DNA from: Rheum nobile
Lineage: Eukaryota > Streptophyta > Magnoliopsida > Caryophyllales > Polygonaceae
Direction: 5' to 3'
Length of the DNA: 64,000 bases
Assembly (NCBI GenBank): GCA_027886185.1
Contig: WOAB01000056.1
Location: forward strand, 13,206,001-13,270,000
Notes under the pieces: generated by a model
The model's database searches: none
What the model saw: the letters and a program-made list of their open reading frames with translations, nothing else
What the model was told of the DNA's origin: nothing
Shown: positions 1 through 9,439 of the stretch, piece after piece
Numbering within the stretch: the stretch's first letter is position 1
Layout of the letters: each line of letters opens with the position of its first letter
Translations under genes and position numbers: made by a program

Positions 1-213
1 AGCAGGACTAGACAATAGTATTAATTGAAGGTGCATAGAAAGAGACTTATCTTTCAAGATGGATGAGTGCGTCCTCCGATGGTCTGAATGTCGTCACCAT
101 TTAGATATTTTGGAGTGAAAGGGTATCATGTGTGACCCTTTGGTTTACGAGTCTAGAGACGTTTTCCTCAACGGTTTTCATTTGTCGGTGTTGGACAACT
201 AATGGGGTTCGGT

Positions 214-300
214 CGAATCGTTAGATCTGTCGGATCGTTAGATTTGGTCGGATCGTTAGATTTGTCGGATCGTTAGATCTGGTCGGATCGTTAGATCTGT
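214..300. repeat. Five tandem 17/18-bp units
   Basis: Five head-to-tail copies of a unit like CGGATCGTTAGATCTGT, alternating exactly 17, 18, 17, 18, 17 bp, lie inside the gag reading direction of element A. In the related gags this position codes for ordinary sequence (IEPTP...), so the array replaces or interrupts gag here. On the minus strand it reads as repeats of R-S-N-D-P-T. Confidence 0.85.
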
Positions 301-560
301 TCATACTGTCCATGTCGAGGCGTGTTTGGACGTTGCCATGGATGGACATGTTCCTGGACCCTGAGGCCATCGATTGTACCTGCGACTTAAGAGACTCATT
401 TTCGCGGGTTAGTTGTGTGATCTCGGCCTCGGATTGGGTTGACAAAACGGCTAGGGCTTTGGTCTTTTGGCGTTGTTGGGCTAGTTCCTCTTGAAGGGTG
501 GCCATTTTCTGGGAAAGTTCTTGGAACTGGGTTGGAGTAGGATTTTCGGTTGATAGTCAT
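301..560 (-). pseudogene. Tat gag N-terminus, internally deleted and frameshifted
   Basis: The start codon is at 560 (minus strand), in the same context as the gag starts of D and E (ATGACTATCAACC). Compared with those, about 60 bases encoding the acidic stretch after MTIN are missing and the remainder is out of frame with the start codon. The downstream frame from 505 carries the conserved coiled-coil-like segment (EELAQQRQKTKAL, then EAEITQLTRENESLKSQ) found in both other Tat gags. The coding similarity ends where the 17/18-bp tandem array begins. No capsid or zinc-knuckle region is present. It cannot make a working Gag. Confidence 0.8.
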
Positions 561-594
561 GGTTGGAAAGTTTCGGAAGGGTGATCGGCAAGTT

Positions 595-612
595 GCCCCA
601 CGGTGGGCGCCA
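595..612 (-). other. Primer binding site, tRNA-Lys
   Basis: On the minus strand TGGCGCCCACCGTGGGGC lies three bases inside the LTR end. It is an exact 18-base complement of the 3' end of plant tRNA-Lys (from recalled tRNA sequence). The same site, with one mismatch each, follows the 5' LTRs of D and E. Confidence 0.85.
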
Positions 613-615
613 AAT

Positions 616-1400
616 TGTTTTGGGGCGAAAAGATCGGACGACCTAAATCGCCTTAGATGGGGTAACGAGTCGATCGGGTAATAGAAATCAATCCAAACAA
701 GTAGACAATCAACGAATAAAGAAGAGATGTAAAATAGTAAAGTAATTTTATTAATATGTCGACGATAGAGTCGGATGTAAGTACAACTTATCCTTGGAGG
801 ATGAAAGATCGGATCTGGTCTGACTGGTGACTCGGGGGTTCGACCGGTGGAGATTTGAGTGATATTTCTAGTGGAGTAAGCTAGAGTGGGCGTGTTCTTG
901 GGTTCTTCTCGGAGCAAGTGAGCAGATGTCTTGTGTAATTGTGTGTAGATGAGTGTAGATGAGCGTAGATGTGCCTTCGTTGTCCTCTTCGTGGTCTATA
1001 TATGGTAAGCTTTAGCTTGTGATCGTTGCCTATTGATGACAATATCTCCCACTTAATTCCAACAGTAATTGCTGGGATTTCTCCTTTAAATGCTCTTGAT
1101 CTCTATATGGTAAGTCTTTAATCCATTTCACCGTTAACCTTTGATCACGTCCTTATCCTCAACGCTGGGAGTAATTGCAAAGATTTCGCCGCTAAATGCT
1201 GTTATTAAGGCGGTGTTGAATGTTGTGGTTGTTGGAGATCTCGGAATAATAAAGGAGAAATTCTCGCTGGTCCGTTGCGTCTATGAATCAGGCGACGGTC
1301 GCATGGCTCACGTCTGACGGGTCTGATGCGTCCGACAGGTCTGATGCGTCCGACCGATTGCGTCAAACAGTTGATGCCCATTGGACGAATGGTCGATTTT
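616..1400 (-). repeat. 5' LTR of Tat element A (partial)
   Basis: The LTR end reads ...CCCCAAAACA on the minus strand, adjacent to the PBS. R/U5 resembles the D and E LTRs (the block around CTAAGGCGATTTAG and the GGATAAGTTGTA segment), but the U3 half (about 1000-1400) is unlike theirs. A TATATAG box candidate lies near 995-1003. The start of the LTR is not present next to this piece. The LTR-start fragment at 8225-8393 is closer to the E subfamily and may come from another copy. Confidence 0.7.
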
Positions 1401-1410
1401 CCGACCCCAA

Positions 1411-2280
1411 CAGGAGCCAGTAGCAGTGACTCATTGGTTCTCCCATATGGAGAGGCTGTTTTGGAACGTGGAGTGTACTGAGGCCGAGAAGGTCCATATC
1501 GCTTCTCTTCAACTGAAGGAGGAGGCTAGCGAGTGGTGGGAGAGCACAGGTTTGGCAGAGAGCCCAGTGTTGACTTGGTCGATGTTCAAGACCAAGATGG
1601 TTGATCGCTTTTTCTCTCGTGCTATGAGAGAGTAGAAGCATAAAGAGTTCTTATACCCAAAGACGGATGGTCTGAAAGTGACCGAGTTGGCATCTAAGTT
1701 CAATCATTTTTTACAATACGCCCCTGCCGAGATTACCAGCGAGGCCCAAAAGATCTGGTACTTCCACGAGTGGATGAGCCCGGATATCAAACCGTTAATG
1801 GTGCACCACACATGCTCTACCTTGGAGCAGTATGTGGATTGTGCCTATAAGCTGGAGATAAATCTAGACGAGTCGACCAAGAGGCACAACCGACAGAAGT
1901 CGATGCAGAACCAGAACCAGGGAGGTGGCTTTAAGCGCCTTGCGCCACCGTCTAACTTTGCCAAGTCCGGCCGAGCTAAGACGGAGATGACGCAAGGAGG
2001 ATCGACTCAGCAGTCAGGGCAGACCAGGAGTTCAGTTCAGTGCTATAACTGTGGCGTTGCTGGCCATAAGAGCAACGAGTGTCAGAAGGAGAAGAGATCG
2101 TGCTTTGGGTGTGGACGTGATGGTCATCTGCAGAAGTTCTACAAGCAGGGGAAGCAGAAGGGAGTAGAGTCGCAGCAAGGGTCAGTTCATCAGAGCAACC
2201 GACCTAGGTTCAAGCCTGCCGAGACTCCTAGCCCGTCAGTGCAGACGACTGCTTAGAACAGGGGAAAGGCCCCAGCTGTT
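1411..2280 (+). pseudogene. Tekay gag, C-terminal part
   Basis: Encodes the capsid-like segment (THWFSHMERLFWN..., then LKEEASEWWE) and two zinc knuckles. The first, CYNCGVAGHKSNEC, is a good CCHC. The second, CFGCGRDGHLQKFY, has Tyr where its relative in element C keeps Cys, so it is damaged. In-frame stops occur at 1633 (TAG) and 2254 (TAG). The second is consistent with CAG to TAG, because element C has Gln there. The N-terminal part of Gag, seen in element C, is missing. The frame runs on directly into protease, as expected for a single gag-pol ORF. Confidence 0.85.
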
Positions 2281-2301
2281 TCTGGAAGTCAGGGCCAACG
2301 C

Positions 2302-5300
2302 TTGTACGAGATGCGTGAAGCAGATGGACCCAATGCTCCAATTGCTCAAGGTACTTTATACCTTCACTCTACTTCAGTGTGCATTCTATTTGATTCTGGT
2401 GCTACACATTCCTTTATTTCGGATAGCTGCGTTAGCAAGTTAGACTTAGTGTGCAACGATTCGTGCGACCCTTTCGTCGTTAGTCTTCCTAATGGAGAAC
2501 GTTTGGTGGGAACCAAGCATCTGTCCGACTTTCCGATTACCATTCAGGGTAAGGAGTTTGAGGCAGATCTGATCTGTATAGCCATGGCTCCATACGACAT
2601 TATCCTCGGTATGGATTGGCTGACGCGTCACAAGGCGGTGATCGACTTCAGTTCAAAAACAGTGACAGTGTCATCTGAGGGCCAGTTCGTGTGCAAGTTC
2701 AAAGGTCGGAATGACGCTGATAACGGCAAGCTGATCAATGCGATGGCTGCGTTTAAGCTACTACGACAAGGATGTGTCGGGTACCTTTGCTACTTGGATT
2801 CGCCCGCGAAGGATGGACCTGAGGTTCTTGATATTCCTGTGGTGAGGAAGTTTTCGGATGTCTTTCCGGAAGAAATTCCTGGATTACCCCCGAACCGTGA
2901 CGTAGAGTTTTCAATTGATCTTGATCCTGGTACGGCGCCGATTTCCAAATCACCGTATCGGATGGATCCAGCTGAGATGCAAGAATTGAAGAATCAACTT
3001 GAAGATCTTCTTGACAAAGGTTATGTCAGGCCGAGTGCATCGCCGTGGGGTGCTCCGGTTTTGTTTGTCAAAAAGAAGGACGGATCATTCCGACTTTGTA
3101 TCGACTACCGAGAGTTGAATAAGGTGACGATCAAGAACAAGTATCCGTTGCCAAGGATTGATGACCTATTGGACTAGTTGCAGGGAGCAAAGGTTTTCTC
3201 CAAGATCGACCTGAGATCGGGTTATCATCAACTCAGGATTTGTGAGCAGGACATTCCTAGAACTGCGTTTAGGACCATATATGGTCATTACGAGTTCGTA
3301 GTGATGCCTTTTGGGCTTACAAATGCTCCAGCTGTCTTTATGGATTTGATTAATCGATGTTTTCACCAGTACTTGGACAAATTCGTAGTGGTCTTCATAG
3401 ACGACATTCTGATCTACTCTCCGAGTGAAGAAGTCCACGAGGAACATCTGCGGATTGCTTTGTCAGTCCTTAGACAACATCAGCTTTATGCTAAACTGTC
3501 CAAGTGTGAATTCTGGATGAAGGAGGTGGCTTTCTTAGGCCACGTGATCAATGAGAATGGGGTTATGGTTGATCCCCAAAAGATTGAAGCGGTGGCTAAT
3601 TGGACACAACCCTAGAACGTGAAGGAGGTGTGCAGTTTTCTTGGGCTTGCCGGGTATTACAGACGGTTCATGGAGGGGTTTTCAAAGACCGCTCTACCTA
3701 TGACCAATCTACTTCACAAGGTTCACAAGAATTTTGTCTGGAATGACAAGTGCGAGGCCAGTTTCCAGGAGTTGAAGCGACGACTGACCTCGGCACCCGT
3801 GTTAGCACTTTCCGAAGGGAATGACGATTATGTGGTCTATAGTGATGCTTCAAAGTGTGGTTTGGGTTGTGTACTGATGCAGAGAGGCATAGTTATTGCT
3901 TACGCATCTAGACAACTCAAGACTTATGAAGAAAACTATCCAACCCATGATCTTGAGTTAGCAGCGGTTGTCTTTGCGCTGAAGATTTGGAGGCATTACC
4001 TCTACGGTATAAGATGTCAAGTCTTCACTGACCACAAAAGTCTCAAGTATATATTTACTCAAAAGGAGCTAAATATGAGACAACGCCGCTGGCTAGAGTT
4101 ACTCAAAGACTACGACATGGAGTTGTTGTATCATCCGGGCAAGGCTAATGTAGTAGCTGATGCACTGGGCCGGAAGACAATGCACGAGACTGTAGTTGCT
4201 CTACTTACTGCACAGACCAAGCTGAACCAAGAGTCGTGCGACATTGAAGTCTTGTATGATCAACGTAAAAGTTTCCTGAGTATGCTGGAAATTCAGGCTA
4301 CGCTACTGGATCAAATCAAAGAAAAGCAAGTCGATGACATTGTCTTGGTAAAGTTAAGCAGTGAAGTGATGGACGGGAAAGCTCCTAGTTTTGTGATTCA
4401 GGATGATGGATCGCTTTGGTTTCAGGATCGGATCTGTGTGCCAGACACAGAGAGTCTTCGTCAGTTGGTGATGAAAGAAGCTCATTCATCTGCTTATTCT
4501 GTGCATCCTGGTTCTAGCAAGATGTACAAGGATCTCAAGAAGAAGTTTTGGTGGCCAAACATGAAGTGGGATGTAGCAGACTTTGTGGCAAAGTGCTTAA
4601 CTTTCCAGAAGGTCAAGATTGAGCATCGCAGGCCAGGTGGTGAGTTGCTACCTCTCCCTGTGCTAGAGTGGAAGTGGGAAGGCATTGCCATGGATTTCGT
4701 CACAGGGCTACCCAAGACTCGAGGTCAGAAAGATGCTATCTGGGTGATCGTGGATCGGCTTACGAAGAGTGCTCATTTCATAGCCATTAAGACCACGTGG
4801 GAAGTCCAGAAGTTAGCAGAGGTCTATCAGAAGGAGATTGTCCGTGCATGGTATCCCTAAGACCATTGTATCTGATCGAGATGGCCGTTTCATGTCCAGG
4901 TTCTAGAAGGAGCTTCATAAGGCTATGGGGACCGAGTTAAGGTTCAGTACAACTTTTCATCCTCAGACAGATGGCCAGTCTGAAAGGACCATCCAGACTC
5001 TGGAGGATATGCTTAGAGCTTGTGTGCTCGATCGCCCGACTAGCTAGGAGGACAACTTGAGTCTGATTGAGTTCACATACAACAATAGCTGGCATGCTAC
5101 AATCAAGATGGCTCCGTTTGAAGCTTTGTACGGTCGCAGATGCAGATCTCCGATTTATTGGGACGATAACGCCGACAAGATTCTGCTTGGACCAGAGTTG
5201 GTCGAGAGGACAGCTGCAGATATTGCTTTGATCAGGCAGAGAATGTTGACTGCTCAGAGTCGACAGAAATCTTACGCAGATAAGAAGCATAGGAATGTCG

Positions 5301-5740
5301 AGTTCGAGGTTGGCGACAAGGTCTTCATCAAGGTGTCGCCTTCCAAAGGAGTTTTCAGGTTTGGTAAGCGTGGGAAGCTTAACCCTCGCTACGTGGGACC
5401 GTTCGAGATTCTGGATAGGGTGGGAACCTTAGCGTACCGCTTGGCGTTGCCGCCATCGGCTCACCTGGTGCATAACATGTTCCACGTATCTTTACTCAGA
5501 AAGTATGTGCCAGATGAGTCTCATGTGCTTAGCTATGAGGACATCGAGATTCAAGCTAATGGTACTTATGAAGAGTTGCCCGTGCGCATTTTGGAGCGTC
5601 GGGAGAAGCGTTTGCGCAACAAGATCGTGCCGTTGGTACGAGTGTTGTGGTCCAAGTCAGGGACCGAAGAAGTTACTTGGGAGACGTGGGAAACCGAGTC
5701 AGATATGCTCAGGCGTTTTCCCGAGTTATTTTCGGCCTAA
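2302..5740 (+). pseudogene. Tekay pol: PR-RT-RH-INT-chromodomain, with stops
   Basis: Protease with FDSGATHSFIS (~2388-2420). RT with the LRSGYHQLR block and VVFIDDIL catalytic motif (~3390-3410). RNase H starting near YSDASKCGLG (~3838). Integrase with its N-terminal zinc domain, then the AMDFVTGLP and HPQTDGQSE blocks. The C-terminus (ILERREKRLRNK... EEVTWETWE) looks like the chromodomain-type tail of Tekay. The HHCC domain reads CLTFQK where a second Cys is expected. Damage: TAG stops at 3175, 3613, 4904 and 5045 and a small frameshift near 4845 that separates the integrase core from upstream pol. Several stops are at Gln (CAG) or Trp (TGG) positions, compatible with cytosine deamination. 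Confidence 0.9.
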
Positions 5741-5762
5741 GTTTCGGGGTCGAAACTTCTTT

Positions 5763-5775
5763 TAAGGGGGGGAGA
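5763..5775 (+). other. Polypurine tract of element B
   Basis: TAAGGGGGGGAGA lies directly 5' of the LTR start TGTGATACC, the expected plus-strand primer position. Confidence 0.85.
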
Positions 5776-8224
5776 TGTGATACCCCGTATTTTTTGTAAG
5801 GTTATTTTGGGAATTTTGGAATTTTCCCGAGTACCCGTTTAGTACGTCAGATTTAATTCAGGTAGTTTGAGACATTCTGTAATGTGCTCTGTATCTGTAA
5901 TATTTTTCTCAGTGAAATAAAATACAGACGACGTGCTTCAGATGTTTATACGCGTTCGCGTATGATAATTTTTATCCCGGATTAATGTCTTGCTCGTTCA
6001 AGAGCTGAATGGGCGGGAAAAGGCAAAAACGGCGACTGTCGTACAGTAACGGCGCCCGCCGTCGTTGGGCCCGAGGTGTCAGGCCGTCGTCTCCTACTCT
6101 GGGCTCGCCAAGGCTAGGAACGGCGACCGCCGTAATTACGGCGCCCGCCGCGGCCCGCCGTAGGCAAAGTTGCGGCGCCCGCCGTGATTACCCAGAGGTC
6201 ATTACCCGTTGGTCGCCGGCGAGCTCTGGCCGCGCCGATCTAGCCCTGCTCGGCCTCGTCTAGGGTGATGATGATGTTCCCATTGCTTTGGCTATAAAAG
6301 GAGGTGTTGGGGGAAGGGTTTTGAGCCATCCCAGCACCGAATCTCTGCCAAAAATTCCGCCTCGTCGGAGTGTTAGTTTCGCCGGATTTCGGAAGCTTCG
6401 TTGGTGTCGGTTGGTGGTGTTTCCAGAAGCCCTTGTGAAGCCTTTTGGTTGCCTTTGGAGGTTGGAACCCAGGCAAGGCAAAAAGGGGTCGAAACGCGCA
6501 TCATTTGGGTGAGTCTTTCTCTCATTATGTCGTCGGAGTTCTTCACGACGACCGCTGTGTTCTTTACGGCGCCCGCCGTGATGAATGCGGCGAGCGCCGC
6601 CAGTGCCCAGAATGCCTTCGTGGCTTTGGCTTGGTTGGTTGTCGTCGTGGCGTCTTTCCTTTCGATTTCTTTTGCCATTTTTAGATTCGTACTGTTGTTA
6701 TGTCGGATCTAACTTAGGGTTCCTTTTATGGGTCGACTCGAAGGTCGTTGTGCTGTCGGAGCTATACCCGTGTCGAGCCCGGAATCTCGTCATTGTCGTT
6801 AGGCTTGTTTCTATTCTACGGATTAAGGCAAGTGGCGGTTCGCTCTTGCTCATCGTTTCCATATTTACATTGATTATCAGTTGTTTATCTGAGTAATTAA
6901 TTTGGAACGATTATTACTGTGTTCTTCTGGAAGTGATTTATAAACTGTTTTGAAAATCATATAATAGGTTGTATATCTGTTAGAACAATGCTATTATCTA
7001 TGATCGCCTTTCGGGCCTTTATGTGGATTTATTCTGTAACTGTGATTGTGCTGTATCTGTGTGGTTAGCACTGTTAGTTAGGAATGTACTCGGACTTCGT
7101 CCGGTCGTTTCTTTATAATCTGGTATCGGGGTGGCTCGTCTCCATCTGGTACTATTCTAAGATCATTATCGGTCTCTTTCACAAGTGTGCAGAGACAGGA
7201 CACTTAGCTGGTGTCACAAACCTTCCGGTGTACGTCACTCTCGACGAAACGTATACTAAGATGTGTCGTCCCAATGGTGGGGTACACATGTAAAAGTCTA
7301 ATAATGTGATATGTGGTTTGTAATATAAATCAGATAAGTGCTACTCGACGCACATAATTAATAAACCTTCGGCGAGTAGTGCAGCTAAGTTATTGTGCAA
7401 CTAGGAAAACTCGTCTCGACTTTGATCATAGTACGTTCTCTTTCCAATCTGGACTCGCTGTATGCGGTGAGGTTGGTCGTGAACCGAAGCATATCAGTCA
7501 ACTTTTAAATCATTGTTGTATGATTCTGTAAACATTCCAGATTTGTCATAATTCCTTAAAGACTCATTTCCGTTGGAGTCTTCTTTCGAGTCGATTTCTG
7601 TGAAGATTCAGTCTTCCAGAATCTTCTCTTGTGCATACCTCTTGTTTATTCCAGTAGGAGTATGATGGTTGACTATCGTCATCGGTTGTTATTCGAGAAG
7701 CGATGAGTCTAACCTAATACGACTGCTTTGAACCATTCTGCTTTGTACCCTTGCTAGTCTATTCAAGTAGACTAACCCACGAACTTTGTTCTCTGCATGT
7801 GGGCTGGTGTCATCCGTTCGATTCGGCACATCAGATAGAAAGTAGCTCAGAATAATAGAAGGACTATGGAGTCGACGGTGGTTTTCGAATGTTTGAGTTA
7901 TTTCGTTAATCAGGTTGAGATCTTTTGGACAATGACTTTGGTTGTAATGTATTTTATAAGACTTCCGCTGTATCCTACTTTATGAGACTTTCGCTGTATT
8001 TGGTTTAAACTCTGTGTTAGCCTATTCGGGATTGGGTTGTAATCCCGTAACTCTTGTTTCCTTGACAATGTTATGTTTTGGAATTGAATGCTTTGATCAT
8101 TATGTATCATTTGTATTTCATAAATTGTATTTAAACGGTAAAGCCTTGGGTGATCTCGGTAAGGAACACTGGGGTCACTGGCGGTAATACATTTTCAAAA
8201 GGGTTAAGTTTTGGGGGTGTTACA
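5776..8224 (+). repeat. 3' LTR of Tekay element B (2449 bp)
   Basis: Starts TGTGATACCCC, ends GGGGGTGTTACA. About 1.4 kb of its 3' part matches the LTR remnant at 13375-14796 and, in reverse, the LTRs of element C (shared block GGCAAGTGGCGGTTCGCTC and the downstream 'cacttagctggtgtcacaaacctt' region). The part at 6028-6605 holds repeated GC-rich imperfect palindromes of the form ACGGCGCCCGCCGT. A TATAAAAG box candidate is at 6292. No coding content; open frames inside are incidental. Confidence 0.9.
6028..6605. repeat. Dispersed GC-rich palindromic motif ACGGCGCCCGCCGT
   Basis: At least five variants of this motif occur near 6048, 6119, 6137, 6170 and 6567 in the Tekay LTR, in otherwise AT-rich sequence. 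The repeats are imperfect palindromes and could fold locally. Function unknown. Confidence 0.6.
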
Positions 8225-8393
8225 GCCTCAATGAGGCATTTAATGCTCGGTATGATCTTCGCGATCTGGTCGGGAAGCATTCGACCGCGGAGGTTATGAC
8301 GATTCTATCGACTTTATCTTATCTTCCGACTTGTCTTGGATCTGGGCCCATCTGGCTTGGTCTGTCCTCCTAGGAGAATGTTGGGCCCAACAA
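8225..8393 (-). repeat. Tat LTR fragment, LTR start side
   Basis: On the minus strand it begins TGTTGGGCCCAACATTCTCC and closely follows the first ~165 bp of the E LTRs (22488 and 45440). Tekay element B ends exactly at 8224, so B inserted into this LTR. The other side of that LTR has been lost or rearranged, because the sequence left of B belongs to a different Tat LTR subfamily. Confidence 0.8.
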
Positions 8394-8470
8394 TAATCAT
8401 AGTATATAACTATAGGATATAACGATATGATATAACCAAATTGGATATAACTATAAGATATAGTCATAGT
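8394..8470. repeat. AT-rich satellite, left remnant
   Basis: Repeats of the type GATATAACCATAGTATATAACTATA, the same family as 47072-49016. The break at 8470 is at the target-site duplication of the hAT-like element, so both pieces were once contiguous. Confidence 0.85.
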
Positions 8471-8732
8471 TAGACCTGTCAAAAACCGACCCAACCCGAA
8501 AACCCGACCCGACCCGAAAGGACCCGAACCCAACCCGAACGTCACTGGGTCAAGAAGGACCCGAACCCGACCCGACTCGACCCGAACGCAAATCCGAGTT
8601 CGCGGATCCCCTTTATTTTGTATATTTTATTTCATTTATATTAAATACTTTAATATACTTTATTAAATAATAATATAATATTAATTATATTATTATAATT
8701 ATTTTATTAAAGTTAAAAATCATAATAATAAT

Positions 8733-9386
8733 TGTTGGGCCAACATCTTCCCAATAAGACGGACAAAGCAAAATGGGCCCAGGTCCAAGCCAGATCGGAG
8801 GATGAGAGAAAGGTGAGAAAGTTGTCGGACCCCTGCAGTCGAGTGCTTCCCGACCAACTGCAAAGATCACGCTGAGCATTGAATGCTTGATTGAGGCAAC
8901 GGCCACAACATTTAAACACCAAGATAATGACGATAATAAAGAGGAAATCCCATCAATCACTCCCAGCATTAAGTACAAGATATGGCCGAGTCATGGATAA
9001 CGGTCGGAAGATGATACTTGCCATATATGGACCAAGATCGGGTATAGGAAGGACACAAGCTGAGAAACACGGGGACACAACACTTTTTAAAACAGAATCA
9101 TCTCTGAAGAAAACATACGCACAAGCATTGAGTCATCTCCACCTTCTCCTCCTGAAACTCCATTCAAACTCTACCGGTCGAACCCGATCTGATTGATTCA
9201 TCTCTAAGGATAAGTTGTAATCTGATTCGACTCGACTATCAATACGTCAATAAAATTATCTTATTACTTCACATTTCTTCTTTATTGGTTGATTGTTTGT
9301 TTGGATTGGTTTGATTCCTATAATCCGATCGACTAGTTACCCCGTCTAAGGCGATTTAGATTGTCTGGTCTTTTCGCCCCAAAACA
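8733..9386 (+). repeat. 5' LTR of element D
   Basis: TGTTGGGCC...CCCCAAAACA, 654 bp, matching 46270-46923. The segment GGATAAGTTGTAATCTGATTCG and the terminal CTAAGGCGATTTAG block are shared by all Tat LTRs in the window. Confidence 0.92.
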
Positions 9387-9389
9387 ATT

Positions 9390-9407
9390 TGGTGCCCACC
9401 GTGGGGC
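9390..9407 (+). other. Primer binding site, tRNA-Lys (one mismatch)
   Basis: TGGTGCCCACCGTGGGGC differs by one C-to-T change from the perfect tRNA-Lys complement seen in element A. Confidence 0.85.
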
Positions 9408-9439
9408 AACTTGCCGATCACTCTTGAAACCTTCCAACC

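Larger units (their letters stand above)
1..1400 (-). mobile_element. Tat-lineage Ty3/gypsy fragment (element A): 5' LTR, PBS, broken gag
   Basis: Read on the minus strand this is an LTR ending ...CGCCCCAAAACA, a tRNA-Lys primer site, and the start of a gag closely matching the gags of the two other Tat elements in this window (9440 and 23218). The rest of the element lies beyond the left edge. Bases 1-213 belong to it by position, but I see no coding match there. The right boundary near 1400 is where Tekay gag sequence begins abruptly, without an LTR or target-site duplication, so it is a deletion junction and not an insertion edge. Assignment to Tat rests on similarity to elements D and E, which carry Tat-type pol. 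Confidence 0.8.
1401..8224 (+). mobile_element. Tekay/Del-type chromovirus (element B), 5'-truncated
   Basis: Domain order is Gag (CCHC), protease, RT, RNase H, integrase with a C-terminal chromodomain-like segment, polypurine tract, then a 2.45-kb LTR starting TGTGATACCCC and ending TGTTACA. This is the organisation of plant Tekay/Del chromoviruses. The 5' LTR, PBS and N-terminal half of gag are gone. The left junction (~1400-1411) abuts Tat LTR sequence. The right end is intact and abuts another Tat LTR fragment. Six in-frame stops and one frameshift make it inactive. Confidence 0.9.

Noticed and set aside
6009..6896. Several overlapping open frames in the Tekay 3' LTR
   Set aside because: GC-rich palindromic repeats create open frames on both strands; position inside a defined LTR argues against genes.
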